A DNA stretch of 12,789 nucleotides. It comes from JBLNBQ01 sp050260095 (GTDB taxonomy: Bacteria; Bacillota; UBA5301; DYFA01). Shown one piece after another: positions 7,300 through 12,789 of the stretch. The first letter of the stretch is position 1; each line of letters begins with the position of its first letter. The stretch is from positions 1-12,789 of the forward strand of contig JBLNBQ010000063.1 in NCBI GenBank assembly GCA_050260095.1, read 5' to 3'. The notes beneath the pieces were generated by a model. It saw only the letters and a program-made list of their open reading frames with translations, did no database searches and was not told where the DNA came from. Made by a program: the position numbers and the translations under genes.

Positions 7300-8448
7300 C
7301 TACCTGAGCGGAATGAGCCGGCGGGCCACCGGATTCACCCGTCGCAGACTGACCGCGCCCTGGGGGCAGAGTTCCTGGCAGCACAGGCACTCGATGCAGG
7401 CCGAGCGGTCGATGCGCATCTCCTGGTCGATGGCCTTCACCGGGCAGCTCCCCCGGCAGATGCCGCACCTCTTGCACCGCTGCAGGTCGATCTCGGGGCG
7501 CGTCTTGAAGAAGGCGATCAGGGCGGGCAAGAGCCAGCGCGGCGTGCGCCGGCGACGCCCCTTCACCACCGAGGGCGGCAGGGCGAACTCCACCTTCGGC
7601 GGCTGCCCGAAGTCGCCCACCACTCTGATCCGGCCCGGGTCGCCCTGCCCCACGCCCAGCCGGGCCGCGGCCTGGAGCATATCGAGCCCCGCGGGGTCGA
7701 GCCCGATCATCGTGGCGGCCACCGTGTCGAGGGCGAGAGGATCGGGGCTAGCGAGGAGAAGTCCGACCTTCTTCGGCGTCCCGTTGGTGGGGCCGGCGCC
7801 TTCCATGCCCTCGATCGCGTCGAGCACGCTTAAAGTCACCCGGCAGGCGAGGTGGATGTCGGCGATGAGTTCGGCGAACTCCCCCAGCGAGGGGGCCAGG
7901 CGGTGATACTCCGCCTTGCGCAGGCCCGGGATGCAGCCGAAGGTGTTCTTGACGGCCCCGGTGTAACCCCCGTTGGAGTGGACCTTGAGCTTGGGCACGT
8001 TGATGACCACGTCGGCCTCGCGCACCGGCCGGGCGATGTGGAACTCCTTCACCAGGCGGCCCGTGCGGCTGGCGACCGGAACGGTCCCCTCCCGGTCGAA
8101 GTTGACCAGCGAGGCGCCCTCCTCGGCGCATACCCGGGCCCAGCCGGCCACCTCGAGAGCCCGCGCCGTGGGGGCGAGCCCGGCAATGGCGCCGCCCGCC
8201 GAGTCGCCGATGGAGACCTCGCAGCCCCGGGCCTTCAGCGCCCGGACCAGCGCCCGCAGCACCTCGGGATGCGTGGTGGCCGCCTCGTCGGGCCGCCGGG
8301 GAGCGATGAGATTGCCCTTGAGCAGCACCTTGTCCCCCGGGCGCACGTACCGCTCCCAGCCGCCGCAGAGCGCGACAGCCTCCTCGAGCGCCTCCTGGAC
8401 CCGGCCCACCTCATAGACCGGGCACTTCTTGATGGCGACCACGGCCAC
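7300..8448 (-). CDS. DUF362 domain protein with C-terminal 2x[4Fe-4S] ferredoxin domain
   Basis: A 382-aa protein. The DUF362 part (about 1-300) contains the typical GDKVLLKGNL, the paired VVINVPKLKVHSNGGYTGAVKN segment and LALDTVAATMIG. The C terminus carries two CxxCxxCxxxCP clusters (Cys 325/328/331/335 and 351/354/357/361), which bind two [4Fe-4S] centres. The family is common in anaerobes and its reaction is unknown, but electron transfer is expected. The frame has an ATG at 8457 that directly abuts the GGGAGG SD; GTG at 8448 is 9 bases from it and is preferred, though the ATG remains possible. It is divergent from corA and converges on the VWA gene with 111 bp between the stops. That gap is GC-rich with small inverted repeats but no T tract. 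Confidence 0.92.
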   Translation of the reverse strand: MAVVAIKKCPVYEVGRVQEALEEAVALCGGWERYVRPGDKVLLKGNLIAPRRPDEAATTHPEVLRALVRALKARGCEVSIGDSAGGAIAGLAPTARALEVAGWARVCAEEGASLVNFDREGTVPVASRTGRLVKEFHIARPVREADVVINVPKLKVHSNGGYTGAVKNTFGCIPGLRKAEYHRLAPSLGEFAELIADIHLACRVTLSVLDAIEGMEGAGPTNGTPKKVGLLLASPDPLALDTVAATMIGLDPAGLDMLQAAARLGVGQGDPGRIRVVGDFGQPPKVEFALPPSVVKGRRRRTPRWLLPALIAFFKTRPEIDLQRCKRCGICRGSCPVKAIDQEMRIDRSACIECLCCQELCPQGAVSLRRVNPVARRLIPLR

Positions 8449-8615
8449 GCCGATCATCCTCCCTGTTCCTCGGGGTGACGCTCACTCCCGCGGTCTTCTC
8501 CCCCGGCCGGCCGATTCCCTGCCGACCGCAGCTCAGGGCAGAGCCGCGGGCCGCCCACAGGTAATCGGCGCCCGCCAGCGAAATCCTATCCCGGAAGACG
8601 GGGGTGGTGGCAAGG

Positions 8616-9602
8616 ATGATCCGCACCGTATACCGGCCCAAGGAGGGTGGGCTCCAGTTTGACGCCGGCCCGGAGGAGCTGCGTGGGCTCCTGGAACAGG
8701 AAGGCGGGCTGCTCTGGGTCGATCTGGCCGGCGAGCCCCCGGAGAAGTGCGAGCGCCTGCTGAACGAGGTCTTCGGCTTCCACCACCTGGCCGTGGAGGA
8801 CGCCCTGCGCCAGTCGCACGTGCCGAAAGTCGACGACTGGGACGGCTACCTCTACCTCGTCCTCCACGACGTCGACTTCGACCGGGAGAACTGCGGCCGG
8901 GTGCAGACGCGCGAACTCGACCTTTTCCTGGGCCGGAACTACCTCGTCACCTACCAGGAAGTCCCGCTGCCGCCGGTGGAGAAGGTACTCGAGGAATGCC
9001 GGCGCGATGACCGCCACCTGAGCCACGGCGCCGACTACCTGGCCTACGCGCTCGCCGACGAACTGGCCAGCGCCTATATGCCGGTGGTGGACGACATGGT
9101 GGAACTGATCGACGCCATGGAAGACCAGGTGATCACCGGCTCCTCCCCGGAGACGCTGCAGCAGATTCTGCAACTGAAGCACGCCGTCCTGCACCTGCAG
9201 CGCATCATGAGCCCCCAGCGGGAGGTCCTGAACAAGCTGGCCCGCGACGAGTACGCCGTGGTGGACCGCCGGACCCGGGTCTACTTCCGCGACGTGTACG
9301 ACCACTACGTCCGCCTGCAGGACATCCTGGAGTCGCTGCGGGACCTGGTGACCGGCGCGCTCGACATCTACCTCTCGGTCGTGAACAACCGCATGAACGA
9401 TGTGATGAAGACCCTCACCATCATCACGACCGTCTTCATGCCGGTCTCCTTCATCGCCGGAGTCTTCGGCATGAATTTCTTCCAGTCGGCGCGCCCCCTC
9501 GGCCTTTGGTCGGGCAGGACCGCCTTCTGGGTCACCGCGGGGGCGATGGTGCTGACCACCCTGGGGATGCTGTGGTGGATGCGCAAGCGGAACTGGATGT
9601 GA
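8616..9602 (+). CDS. corA: CorA-type magnesium/divalent metal channel
   Basis: Pentameric inner-membrane channel for Mg2+ (or Co2+/Ni2+), 328 aa. A long cytosolic N-terminal domain (about 1-265) with the usual helical stalk precedes two membrane helices. TM1 (about 265-290) ends in the selectivity motif GMN (285-287) within VFGMNFF. TM2 (about 305-322) ends in the basic tail WMRKRNWM. VEDALRQSHVPKVDDWDGYLYLVLH matches the CorA 'eDal...rpkve.y..ylfivl' region. ATG at 8616 is chosen because the product then starts MIRTVYR as in homologues; GTG at 8604 would add four residues. The motif is usually YGMNF, so the Phe before GMN is a mild variant. The stop lies almost directly against the end of the truncated oxidoreductase remnant on the other strand. 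Confidence 0.92.
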   Translation: MIRTVYRPKEGGLQFDAGPEELRGLLEQEGGLLWVDLAGEPPEKCERLLNEVFGFHHLAVEDALRQSHVPKVDDWDGYLYLVLHDVDFDRENCGRVQTRELDLFLGRNYLVTYQEVPLPPVEKVLEECRRDDRHLSHGADYLAYALADELASAYMPVVDDMVELIDAMEDQVITGSSPETLQQILQLKHAVLHLQRIMSPQREVLNKLARDEYAVVDRRTRVYFRDVYDHYVRLQDILESLRDLVTGALDIYLSVVNNRMNDVMKTLTIITTVFMPVSFIAGVFGMNFFQSARPLGLWSGRTAFWVTAGAMVLTTLGMLWWMRKRNWM

Positions 9603-10368
9603 AAGGGGGCGACGCGCGCCACCTTCGACCAACACCTTCTCGACCCGCCGGCCCAGGTGGAGCCGGGCACCCAGGCCGGCCGCCCGGAGTTCGATCGCCT
9701 GGGCCAGCGGCAGGGAGCCGCCGAGCGGGTAGCCGGCGCAGCGGTCGGCCGACCAGACCAGCGTCAGAAGCGGCGCCACCATGGCGAAGTCGGGCAGATC
9801 CCACGGCGACCGGAGGCTCCAGGCGACGAACTGGTTCTGGAAACGGCTGGTGAACTGCTGGAGGGTCAGTGAACCCCAGTTCGCGAAGAGCGGCATGATC
9901 CGGAGCATCGCCAAAAGAGCGCCGAGCCCGCTGCCGAACTCTCCCGTGAGCACCCGCCCCCCGCGTGCGGAAGGCCTTCACCGCATCGCAGAACTCGCCG
10001 ATCACCTTGGCGTCCTCGGGCGCCACTCGCTTGAGTTCGGCCCGCAGCCGGTCCGGATCGGCGTGCATGGTGAACCGTTCGCCGTTCCGCCCTTCGGTGT
10101 AGGCAAAGACGTCGGGATCCCAGATGGGTCGGTCTTCGAGCGCGCCGAGTTCCCGCCAGAGTTTCCCCCAATGCCCTTTCCGGTGGCTTCCGACCAGCCA
10201 GCTGACGCATCCGTCGAAGGTGTATCCCTGCCGCTTCCAGGCGGTACAGAGGCCGCCGGCGATCGTGTGCTGCTCGAAAGGGTCGACCTCGTGGCCGTTC
10301 ATCCGGGCGTAGCACGCCGCGGCCAATCCCGTGATGCCGCCCCCGATGATGGCGATCCGCTTGGTCAA
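9603..10368 (-). pseudogene. Remnant of a phytoene-desaturase-like FAD oxidoreductase (frameshifted and truncated)
   Basis: The frame starting at TTG 10368 (SD GGGGAGG, 8-base spacing) gives the dinucleotide-binding motif IAIIGGGITGLAAACYARMNGHEV, cut here as a Rossmann GxGxxG at residues 7-12. GGLCTAWKRQGYTFDGCVSWL follows, typical of NAD(P)/FAD phytoene-desaturase/CrtISO-like proteins. Near 9957-9962 a run of six G's on this strand shifts the frame. Reading five G's instead joins RTRGR to VLTGEFGSG, and homologous sequence continues through WDLPDFAMVAPL and YPLGGSLPLAQAIELRAAGLGARLHLGRRVEKVLVEGG. Homology then stops at the corA terminus. About 255 residues remain of a family usually near 500, so the C-terminal half, including the second FAD-binding region, is missing. 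The frameshift could be a sequencing error, but the truncation could not. Confidence 0.8.
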
Positions 10369-10420
10369 GATATCCGCCTCCCCACGGGTCCGGGGCAACC
10401 GGAAACCAATTTCAAGGATA

Positions 10421-10436
10421 CTTGACGCGGGTCAAG
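10421..10436. promoter_or_regulatory. FNR/CRP/DNR-family palindromic operator
   Basis: CTTGAC-GCGG-GTCAAG is a perfect 6+6 palindrome with a 4-base centre, the layout bound by FNR/CRP-superfamily regulators (FNR: TTGAT-N4-ATCAA). The GAC/GTC half-sites are closer to those reported for NO- or redox-sensing members such as HcpR/DNR-type proteins than to FNR or CRP; that comparison is from memory. The centre at 10428.5 lies about 41.5 bp upstream of the start site inferred from the -10-like CATACT, the class II activator position for the hemerythrin gene. It also lies 60 bp upstream of the divergent oxidoreductase remnant. No regulator gene is in the window. Confidence 0.6.
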
Positions 10437-10457
10437 GCTCCCGCGGTGCCGGCGGGT

Positions 10458-10463
10458 CATACT
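10458..10463 (+). promoter_or_regulatory. -10-like hexamer for the hemerythrin gene
   Basis: CATACT matches four of six TATAAT positions. There is no good -35 at 16-18 bp, as expected for a class II activated promoter in which the upstream palindrome replaces the -35. The inferred start would be near 10470, about 29 bases before the ATG. Weak on its own; the support is its distance from the palindrome. Confidence 0.35.
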
Positions 10464-10498
10464 TGAATCAGAAAGACACGGCGAAGGAGGTGAGGGCG

Positions 10499-11056
10499 AT
10501 GAAACCGACCGACATCCTCAAGGCGGAACACCGGGGGATCGAACAGATGCTGGAGGTGGTCAGGGCCGGGGCGGACCGGCTGGCCCGGGGCGAAGAGGTG
10601 CCGCCGGAGCTGTTCCCGCAGGCGGTGGACTTCTTCCGCGACTTCGCGGACCGCTGCCACCACGGCAAGGAGGAACGCCTGCTCTTCGCCCGTCTGGCCG
10701 ACCGGGGCGTGCCGGTGAACGGCGGGCCCATCGGAGTCATGCTGGCCGAGCACGAACAGGGCCGCGGCCACATCCGGGGGATGCAGGAAGCCCTGGACCG
10801 CCTGGCGCGGGGGGACCGGGGGGCCGTGACCGAGCTGGCCGGGCACGCGGAAGCCTACGTCGAACTCCTCCGGGCGCACATCCAGAAGGAGAACAACGTC
10901 CTCTTCCCCATGGCCGACCGGCTGCTCAGCGCCGAGGAACAGGCCGAACTGGAGCGGGAGTTCGAGCGGGTGGAACGGGAAGAGATGGGCGAGGGCGTCC
11001 ACGAGCGGTACCACGAGATGCTCCACGAGTTGAGCGCTCAGGTGCTCGCCCGGTAG
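10499..11056 (+). CDS. Hemerythrin/HHE-domain protein
   Basis: A 185-aa cytosolic four-helix-bundle protein expected to bind a non-heme di-iron centre that handles O2, NO or peroxide. Ligand-type residues are in place: His11 (AEHRGIEQ), H55 with E59 (CHHGKEER), His85 and His91 (EHEQGRGH), and H127 with E131 (HIQKEN). AAGGAGG at 10484-10490 with 8-base spacing fixes the ATG at 10499, although the frame is open further upstream. A charged C-terminal extension (about 145-185) ends ERYHEMLHELSAQVLAR. The upstream FNR/DNR-like palindrome suggests redox or NO control. The gene is followed by a hairpin. Relationship to the RIC/YtfE iron-repair group cannot be decided here; it lacks that group's N-terminal ScdA domain. 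Confidence 0.92.
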   Translation: MKPTDILKAEHRGIEQMLEVVRAGADRLARGEEVPPELFPQAVDFFRDFADRCHHGKEERLLFARLADRGVPVNGGPIGVMLAEHEQGRGHIRGMQEALDRLARGDRGAVTELAGHAEAYVELLRAHIQKENNVLFPMADRLLSAEEQAELEREFERVEREEMGEGVHERYHEMLHELSAQVLAR

Positions 11057-11083
11057 GTAGACGGGGGCACCGGAGAGAGCAGG

Positions 11084-11106
11084 GGGGGCGACCGCTGGCC
11101 GCCCCC
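11084..11106 (+). terminator. GC-rich hairpin after the hemerythrin gene
   Basis: A 7-bp stem pairs GGGGGCG (11084-11090) with CGCCCCC (11100-11106) around a 9-base loop, 28 bases after the hemerythrin stop. Only TT follows, so it is an imperfect intrinsic terminator. It also lies just past the end of the convergent small gene and could serve both directions. Confidence 0.5.
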
Positions 11107-11128
11107 TTAACGCGCCGGCGAAGTCGAG

Positions 11129-11296
11129 CTAGAAGGCTCGACCGGGAAAGGACACCTGCCAAGGGTCGATGCGGACCTTCCCCTCGGGGGTGACCTCCAC
11201 GTGCGCCGGGCGAACGTTTTTCCTTCCAAGGATGCGGGCGAGCGTCATCCGCTTCGCCCAATCGGAGGAGCGATCTCGGACAGCAACAGGATTCAA
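11129..11296 (-). CDS. Unrecognised 55-aa basic protein
   Basis: A small ORF with TTG start at 11296 chosen from GGAAGG 8 bases upstream. A GTG at 11338 would give 69 aa but has no SD. The product contains RMTLARILGRKNVRPAHVEV and then EGKVRIDPWQVSFPGRAF, a mixed charged/hydrophobic pattern that looks like a small folded domain rather than random GC-rich translation. The 3' two-thirds uses the same GC-ending codons as its neighbours, while the first 15 codons are less biased. No signal peptide, membrane helix or Cys cluster is visible. It converges on the hemerythrin gene and is divergent from the 64-aa gene. Function unknown; it could also be the end of a larger lost gene. Confidence 0.45.
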   Translation of the reverse strand: MNPVAVRDRSSDWAKRMTLARILGRKNVRPAHVEVTPEGKVRIDPWQVSFPGRAF

Positions 11297-11340
11297 CGCG
11301 ACTACCTTCCCTCTCGCTTGATTGGCCCTTACGGACACTT

Positions 11341-11459
11341 AGCTAGAGATACGCGGGAAGGCTGCGTTTGATGCTGGGAAGTACTGGCAAAGCGCGTGAG
11401 GCCTGCCGGCGCCGGAGGAAGGCTCCCCCCTACTGCCGGCATTGGCGGGGCGAACGAAG
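11341..11459 (+). promoter_or_regulatory. Structured leader upstream of the 64-aa gene
   Basis: About 120 bases without a convincing gene. Two GCCGGC boxes (11405-11410 and 11435-11440) can pair around an inner GGAG/CTCC hairpin (11414-11417 with 11423-11426), and CCGGCGCCGG (11406-11415) is itself a palindrome. With the SD hairpin that follows, this makes a long folded 5' leader if transcription starts near 11350. A weak TTGGCC-16-TAGAGA (11322-11349) is the only promoter-like pair seen. I could not match it to a known riboswitch. Confidence 0.3.
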
Positions 11460-11487
11460 GGGAACCTTCCTGCTAGAGGAGGTTCCC
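11460..11487 (+). promoter_or_regulatory. Hairpin that buries the ribosome binding site of the 64-aa gene
   Basis: GGGAACCT (11460-11467) pairs perfectly with AGGTTCCC (11480-11487). After one bulged T, CCT (11469-11471) pairs with AGG (11477-11479), closing a 5-base loop. The whole SD AGGAGG (11477-11482) is inside this 11-bp stem, only 9 bases before the ATG at 11492. In the mRNA this would block ribosome entry unless it is melted by heat, a ligand, a protein or a competing fold. Confidence 0.6.
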
Positions 11488-11491
11488 TGCC

Positions 11492-11686
11492 ATGCCGAAC
11501 AAGAAGGACATCTACCGCAACAAGCTCGACCACGCCCGCGAAGAGTTCTCCACGGAACTGTACAAGCCGGCGGGCCGCCCCCGCCCGCGGGAGGCCACCT
11601 CCGACCAGGCCCAGTACCGGAGCGAGCACCGGCTCGACAGCCACAAGGACACGAAGGTCCCGATCGACAAGAAGGATACCCGCTAG
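11492..11686 (+). CDS. 64-aa hydrophilic, probably disordered protein
   Basis: ATG 11492 has the perfect SD AGGAGG at 11477-11482. The product starts MPNKKDIYRNKLDHAREEF and continues with alternating Lys/Arg and Asp/Glu, few hydrophobic residues, no Cys and only one Pro/Gly-rich patch (PAGRPRPRE, about 26-34). This composition fits an intrinsically disordered, possibly nucleic-acid- or stress-related small protein. I do not recognise the family. Its TAG (11684-11686) overlaps the stop of the opposite YmaF-like gene in the shared CTAG at 11683-11686. The hairpin over its SD suggests translational control. Confidence 0.7.
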   Translation: MPNKKDIYRNKLDHAREEFSTELYKPAGRPRPREATSDQAQYRSEHRLDSHKDTKVPIDKKDTR

Positions 11687-12099
11687 CGCGGCAGGCGCTC
11701 GGTAACGCCCTCCACCGCCTCTTCGAGAAGCTCGCCCAGGCGTCCTCGCCCGGGCCGGGGCCGCTCCTCATCAGGCGCCGCCTCCGTGCGCCCCCGCAAG
11801 CGGTGCGTGTGCCCTCCGGCCACGTCGGTCTGGCCGTCGTATCTGTGGAAGTGTTCGCCGCGGGCGACGTCCACGTTCTCGTCGGTTCTTACCCGGTAGA
11901 AATGCCAGTGGCCGTCGTCGAAGGTGGTGCGCCCCACTAGGTCATGGTTGTGAACACCATCGGGCGCCAGGGTCGGCAGCGGCCTGGGCAGTTCGCTCAC
12001 TCCCAACAGACGGTGGGTGTGCCCCTGGGAAACGGAGGTACGGTCGGAATAGGCGTGGACATGGCGGCGTTGTTCGCCCCGCCGCAGTTCCATGCTCAT
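11683..12099 (-). CDS. YmaF-like protein with six His-x-His motifs
   Basis: A 138-aa protein resembling the YmaF family (function unknown, named from Bacillus). Six HxH motifs occur at residues 13-15, 27-29, 50-52, 64-66, 83-85 and 97-99. In each of three pairs the second motif follows 14 residues after the first, giving three tandem units of about 33-37 residues with the pattern HxH...T...GHxH. Such His clusters suggest metal binding, but this is inference. The last 35 residues form a charged tail (GRTEAAPDEERPRPGRGR). The ATG at 12099 has GAGAGG 6 bases upstream. A -10-like TAGAAT lies on this strand within the 89-bp gap after ridA, but without a matching -35. Its stop overlaps that of the convergent 64-aa gene. 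Confidence 0.8.
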   Translation of the reverse strand: MSMELRRGEQRRHVHAYSDRTSVSQGHTHRLLGVSELPRPLPTLAPDGVHNHDLVGRTTFDDGHWHFYRVRTDENVDVARGEHFHRYDGQTDVAGGHTHRLRGRTEAAPDEERPRPGRGRLGELLEEAVEGVTERLPR

Positions 12100-12188
12100 G
12101 GTGATCCTCTCCTCGCCCGCCCTTGGCTGACACTCTTGGCCTAGCCATTCTATGCAGGCGAGCGGGAGATGCGACTCGCACCAAGCTG

Positions 12189-12596
12189 TTAGCGCCCGGC
12201 CGGGAGCAGAGCCACCGCCTCGATCTCCACCGCGGCCCCTTTCGGCAGCGCCCTCACTTCCACCGTCGAGCGGGCCGGAAAGGGGGCGCTGAAGTGCCGG
12301 GCGTAGACTTCGTTCAGCTCGCCAAAACGCGCCATGTCGGTCAGAAAGACCGTCGTCTTCACCACGTCGTTTAGGCTCGCGCCCGCCGCCTCCAGCACTG
12401 CGGCCAGGTTCTTCAGCACCTGGGCCGTCTGCTCCGCCACCGACTCACCAACCAGGTCGCCGGTCGCTGGAGCGAGCGCGATCTGCCCGGAGCAGAAAAC
12501 CAGGTCGCCCACCGTGATAGCTTGAGAATAGGGTCCCACCGCCGCCGGCGCGCCCGCGCTGCCGACGGCCGACTTCGCCTTGACTCCTTCGCTCAT
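12189..12596 (-). CDS. ridA: RidA family enamine/imine deaminase (YjgF/YER057c/UK114)
   Basis: A 135-aa trimeric cytosolic enzyme that hydrolyses reactive 2-aminoacrylate and related enamines made by PLP-dependent dehydratases. The signatures are present: GPYSQAI at 21-27, FCSGQIAL near 34-41, the substrate-binding Arg109 in PFPARSTVEVRALP, and Glu124 in VEIEAVAL. Length is slightly above the usual 125-130 because of an N-terminal MSEGVKAKSAVGSAGA extension. AAGGAGG lies 7 bases before ATG 12596. It is probably expressed separately from the YmaF-like gene 89 bp downstream. Confidence 0.94.
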   Translation of the reverse strand: MSEGVKAKSAVGSAGAPAAVGPYSQAITVGDLVFCSGQIALAPATGDLVGESVAEQTAQVLKNLAAVLEAAGASLNDVVKTTVFLTDMARFGELNEVYARHFSAPFPARSTVEVRALPKGAAVEIEAVALLPAGR

Positions 12597-12736
12597 CGGT
12601 CATCCTCCTTGACGCCTTCCATACAACAACGACCCCCTTCTTCCTGCTTTGCGAGAGCCAAGTGCGATGCGGCGCCGCCTGCCCGTCTTCAGGCCGACCG
12701 GCTTCCGGCCGCTCCAGGGCTTGGCGTTCTTGCCTA

Positions 12737-12766
12737 TTGACGGCAGTCCCGGCTCTTTGGTAGCAT
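12737..12766 (+). promoter_or_regulatory. Promoter-like element pointing out of the window
   Basis: TTGACG (12737-12742, five of six to consensus) is followed after 18 bp by TAGCAT (12761-12766, four of six). The surrounding DNA is less GC-rich than the rest of the window. A purine-rich GAGACAAGG near 12780-12788 could be the start of a ribosome binding site for a + strand gene beyond the edge. The remainder of 12597-12736 holds the ridA leader region, in which I see no clear gene or promoter. Confidence 0.4.
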
Positions 12767-12789
12767 AGTGAACAATACGAGACAAGGCG

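Noticed and set aside
8586..9599. Continuation of the oxidoreductase frame through the whole of corA on the - strand
   Set aside because: The homologous part stops at the corA end; beyond that the translation is low-complexity His/Val/Asp-rich shadow of the CorA gene.
11339..11644. 101-codon - strand frame over the leader and first part of the 64-aa gene
   Set aside because: It is Val/Arg/Gly-rich with no SD. The + strand gene has a perfect SD and the region is better explained as a folded leader.
12600..12785. 61-codon open frame on the - strand upstream of ridA
   Set aside because: It is very rich in Arg/Gly/Lys, has no visible ribosome binding site at the window edge, and its stop lies inside the ridA SD region. 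It is more likely the ridA leader.

Overview
The window is a GC-rich stretch (roughly two-thirds G+C or more) of a bacterial chromosome. It is densely packed with genes that mostly have strong AGGAGG-type ribosome binding sites. A DegV protein, a YmaF-type His-x-His protein, a DUF362/ferredoxin protein and strong purine-rich SD sequences together point to a high-GC member of the Firmicutes (Bacillota). That assignment is inferred from gene content only. I see no tRNA, rRNA, CRISPR array, insertion sequence or integrase.

Layout from left to right. Bases 1-53 are the tail of a membrane-protein gene. A nested hairpin (89-131) then precedes a complete NitT/TauT-type ABC importer on the + strand: binding protein (152-1180), permease (1223-2026) and ATPase (2071-2937). 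Converging on it from the - strand is a short operon. It reads degV (3325-4161), a 62-aa Cys-rich ORF (3122-3310), then a transglutaminase-like ORF (2928-3125) that starts with an ATGA overlap and seems to change frame near its end. Divergent from degV is a + strand operon: a 29-aa single-span membrane peptide (4350-4439), a ChlI/MoxR-like AAA+ ATPase (4448-5659) and a VWA-domain protein (5656-7188), the last two coupled by an ATGA overlap. This is a two-part 'ATPase plus MIDAS adaptor' machine of the magnesium-chelatase/MoxR kind.

On the - strand, 7300-8448 encodes a DUF362 protein with a C-terminal 2x[4Fe-4S] ferredoxin domain. Divergent from it is a CorA-type metal channel (8616-9602). Immediately after the corA stop lie the remains of a phytoene-desaturase-like FAD oxidoreductase (9603-10368, - strand). 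It is frameshifted in a six-base G run and lacks its C-terminal third or more. Between this remnant and a hemerythrin gene (10499-11056, +) sits a perfect CTTGAC-N4-GTCAAG palindrome. Its centre lies about 41.5 bp upstream of an inferred start site, which is the geometry of an FNR/CRP/DNR-family activator. This suggests that the hemerythrin answers to oxygen, nitric oxide or redox state.

The right end holds small genes: an unrecognised 55-aa protein (11129-11296, -), a hydrophilic 64-aa protein (11492-11686, +) whose SD is buried in an 11-bp hairpin, a YmaF-like protein with six HxH motifs in three repeats (11683-12099, -) whose stop codon overlaps the previous one tail to tail, and RidA (12189-12596, -). 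A promoter-like element at 12737-12766 points out of the window.

The items most worth a second look are the operator in front of the hemerythrin gene, the broken transglutaminase-like/Cys-rich pair behind degV, the hairpin-masked small gene, and the 29-aa membrane peptide that leads the AAA+/VWA operon.
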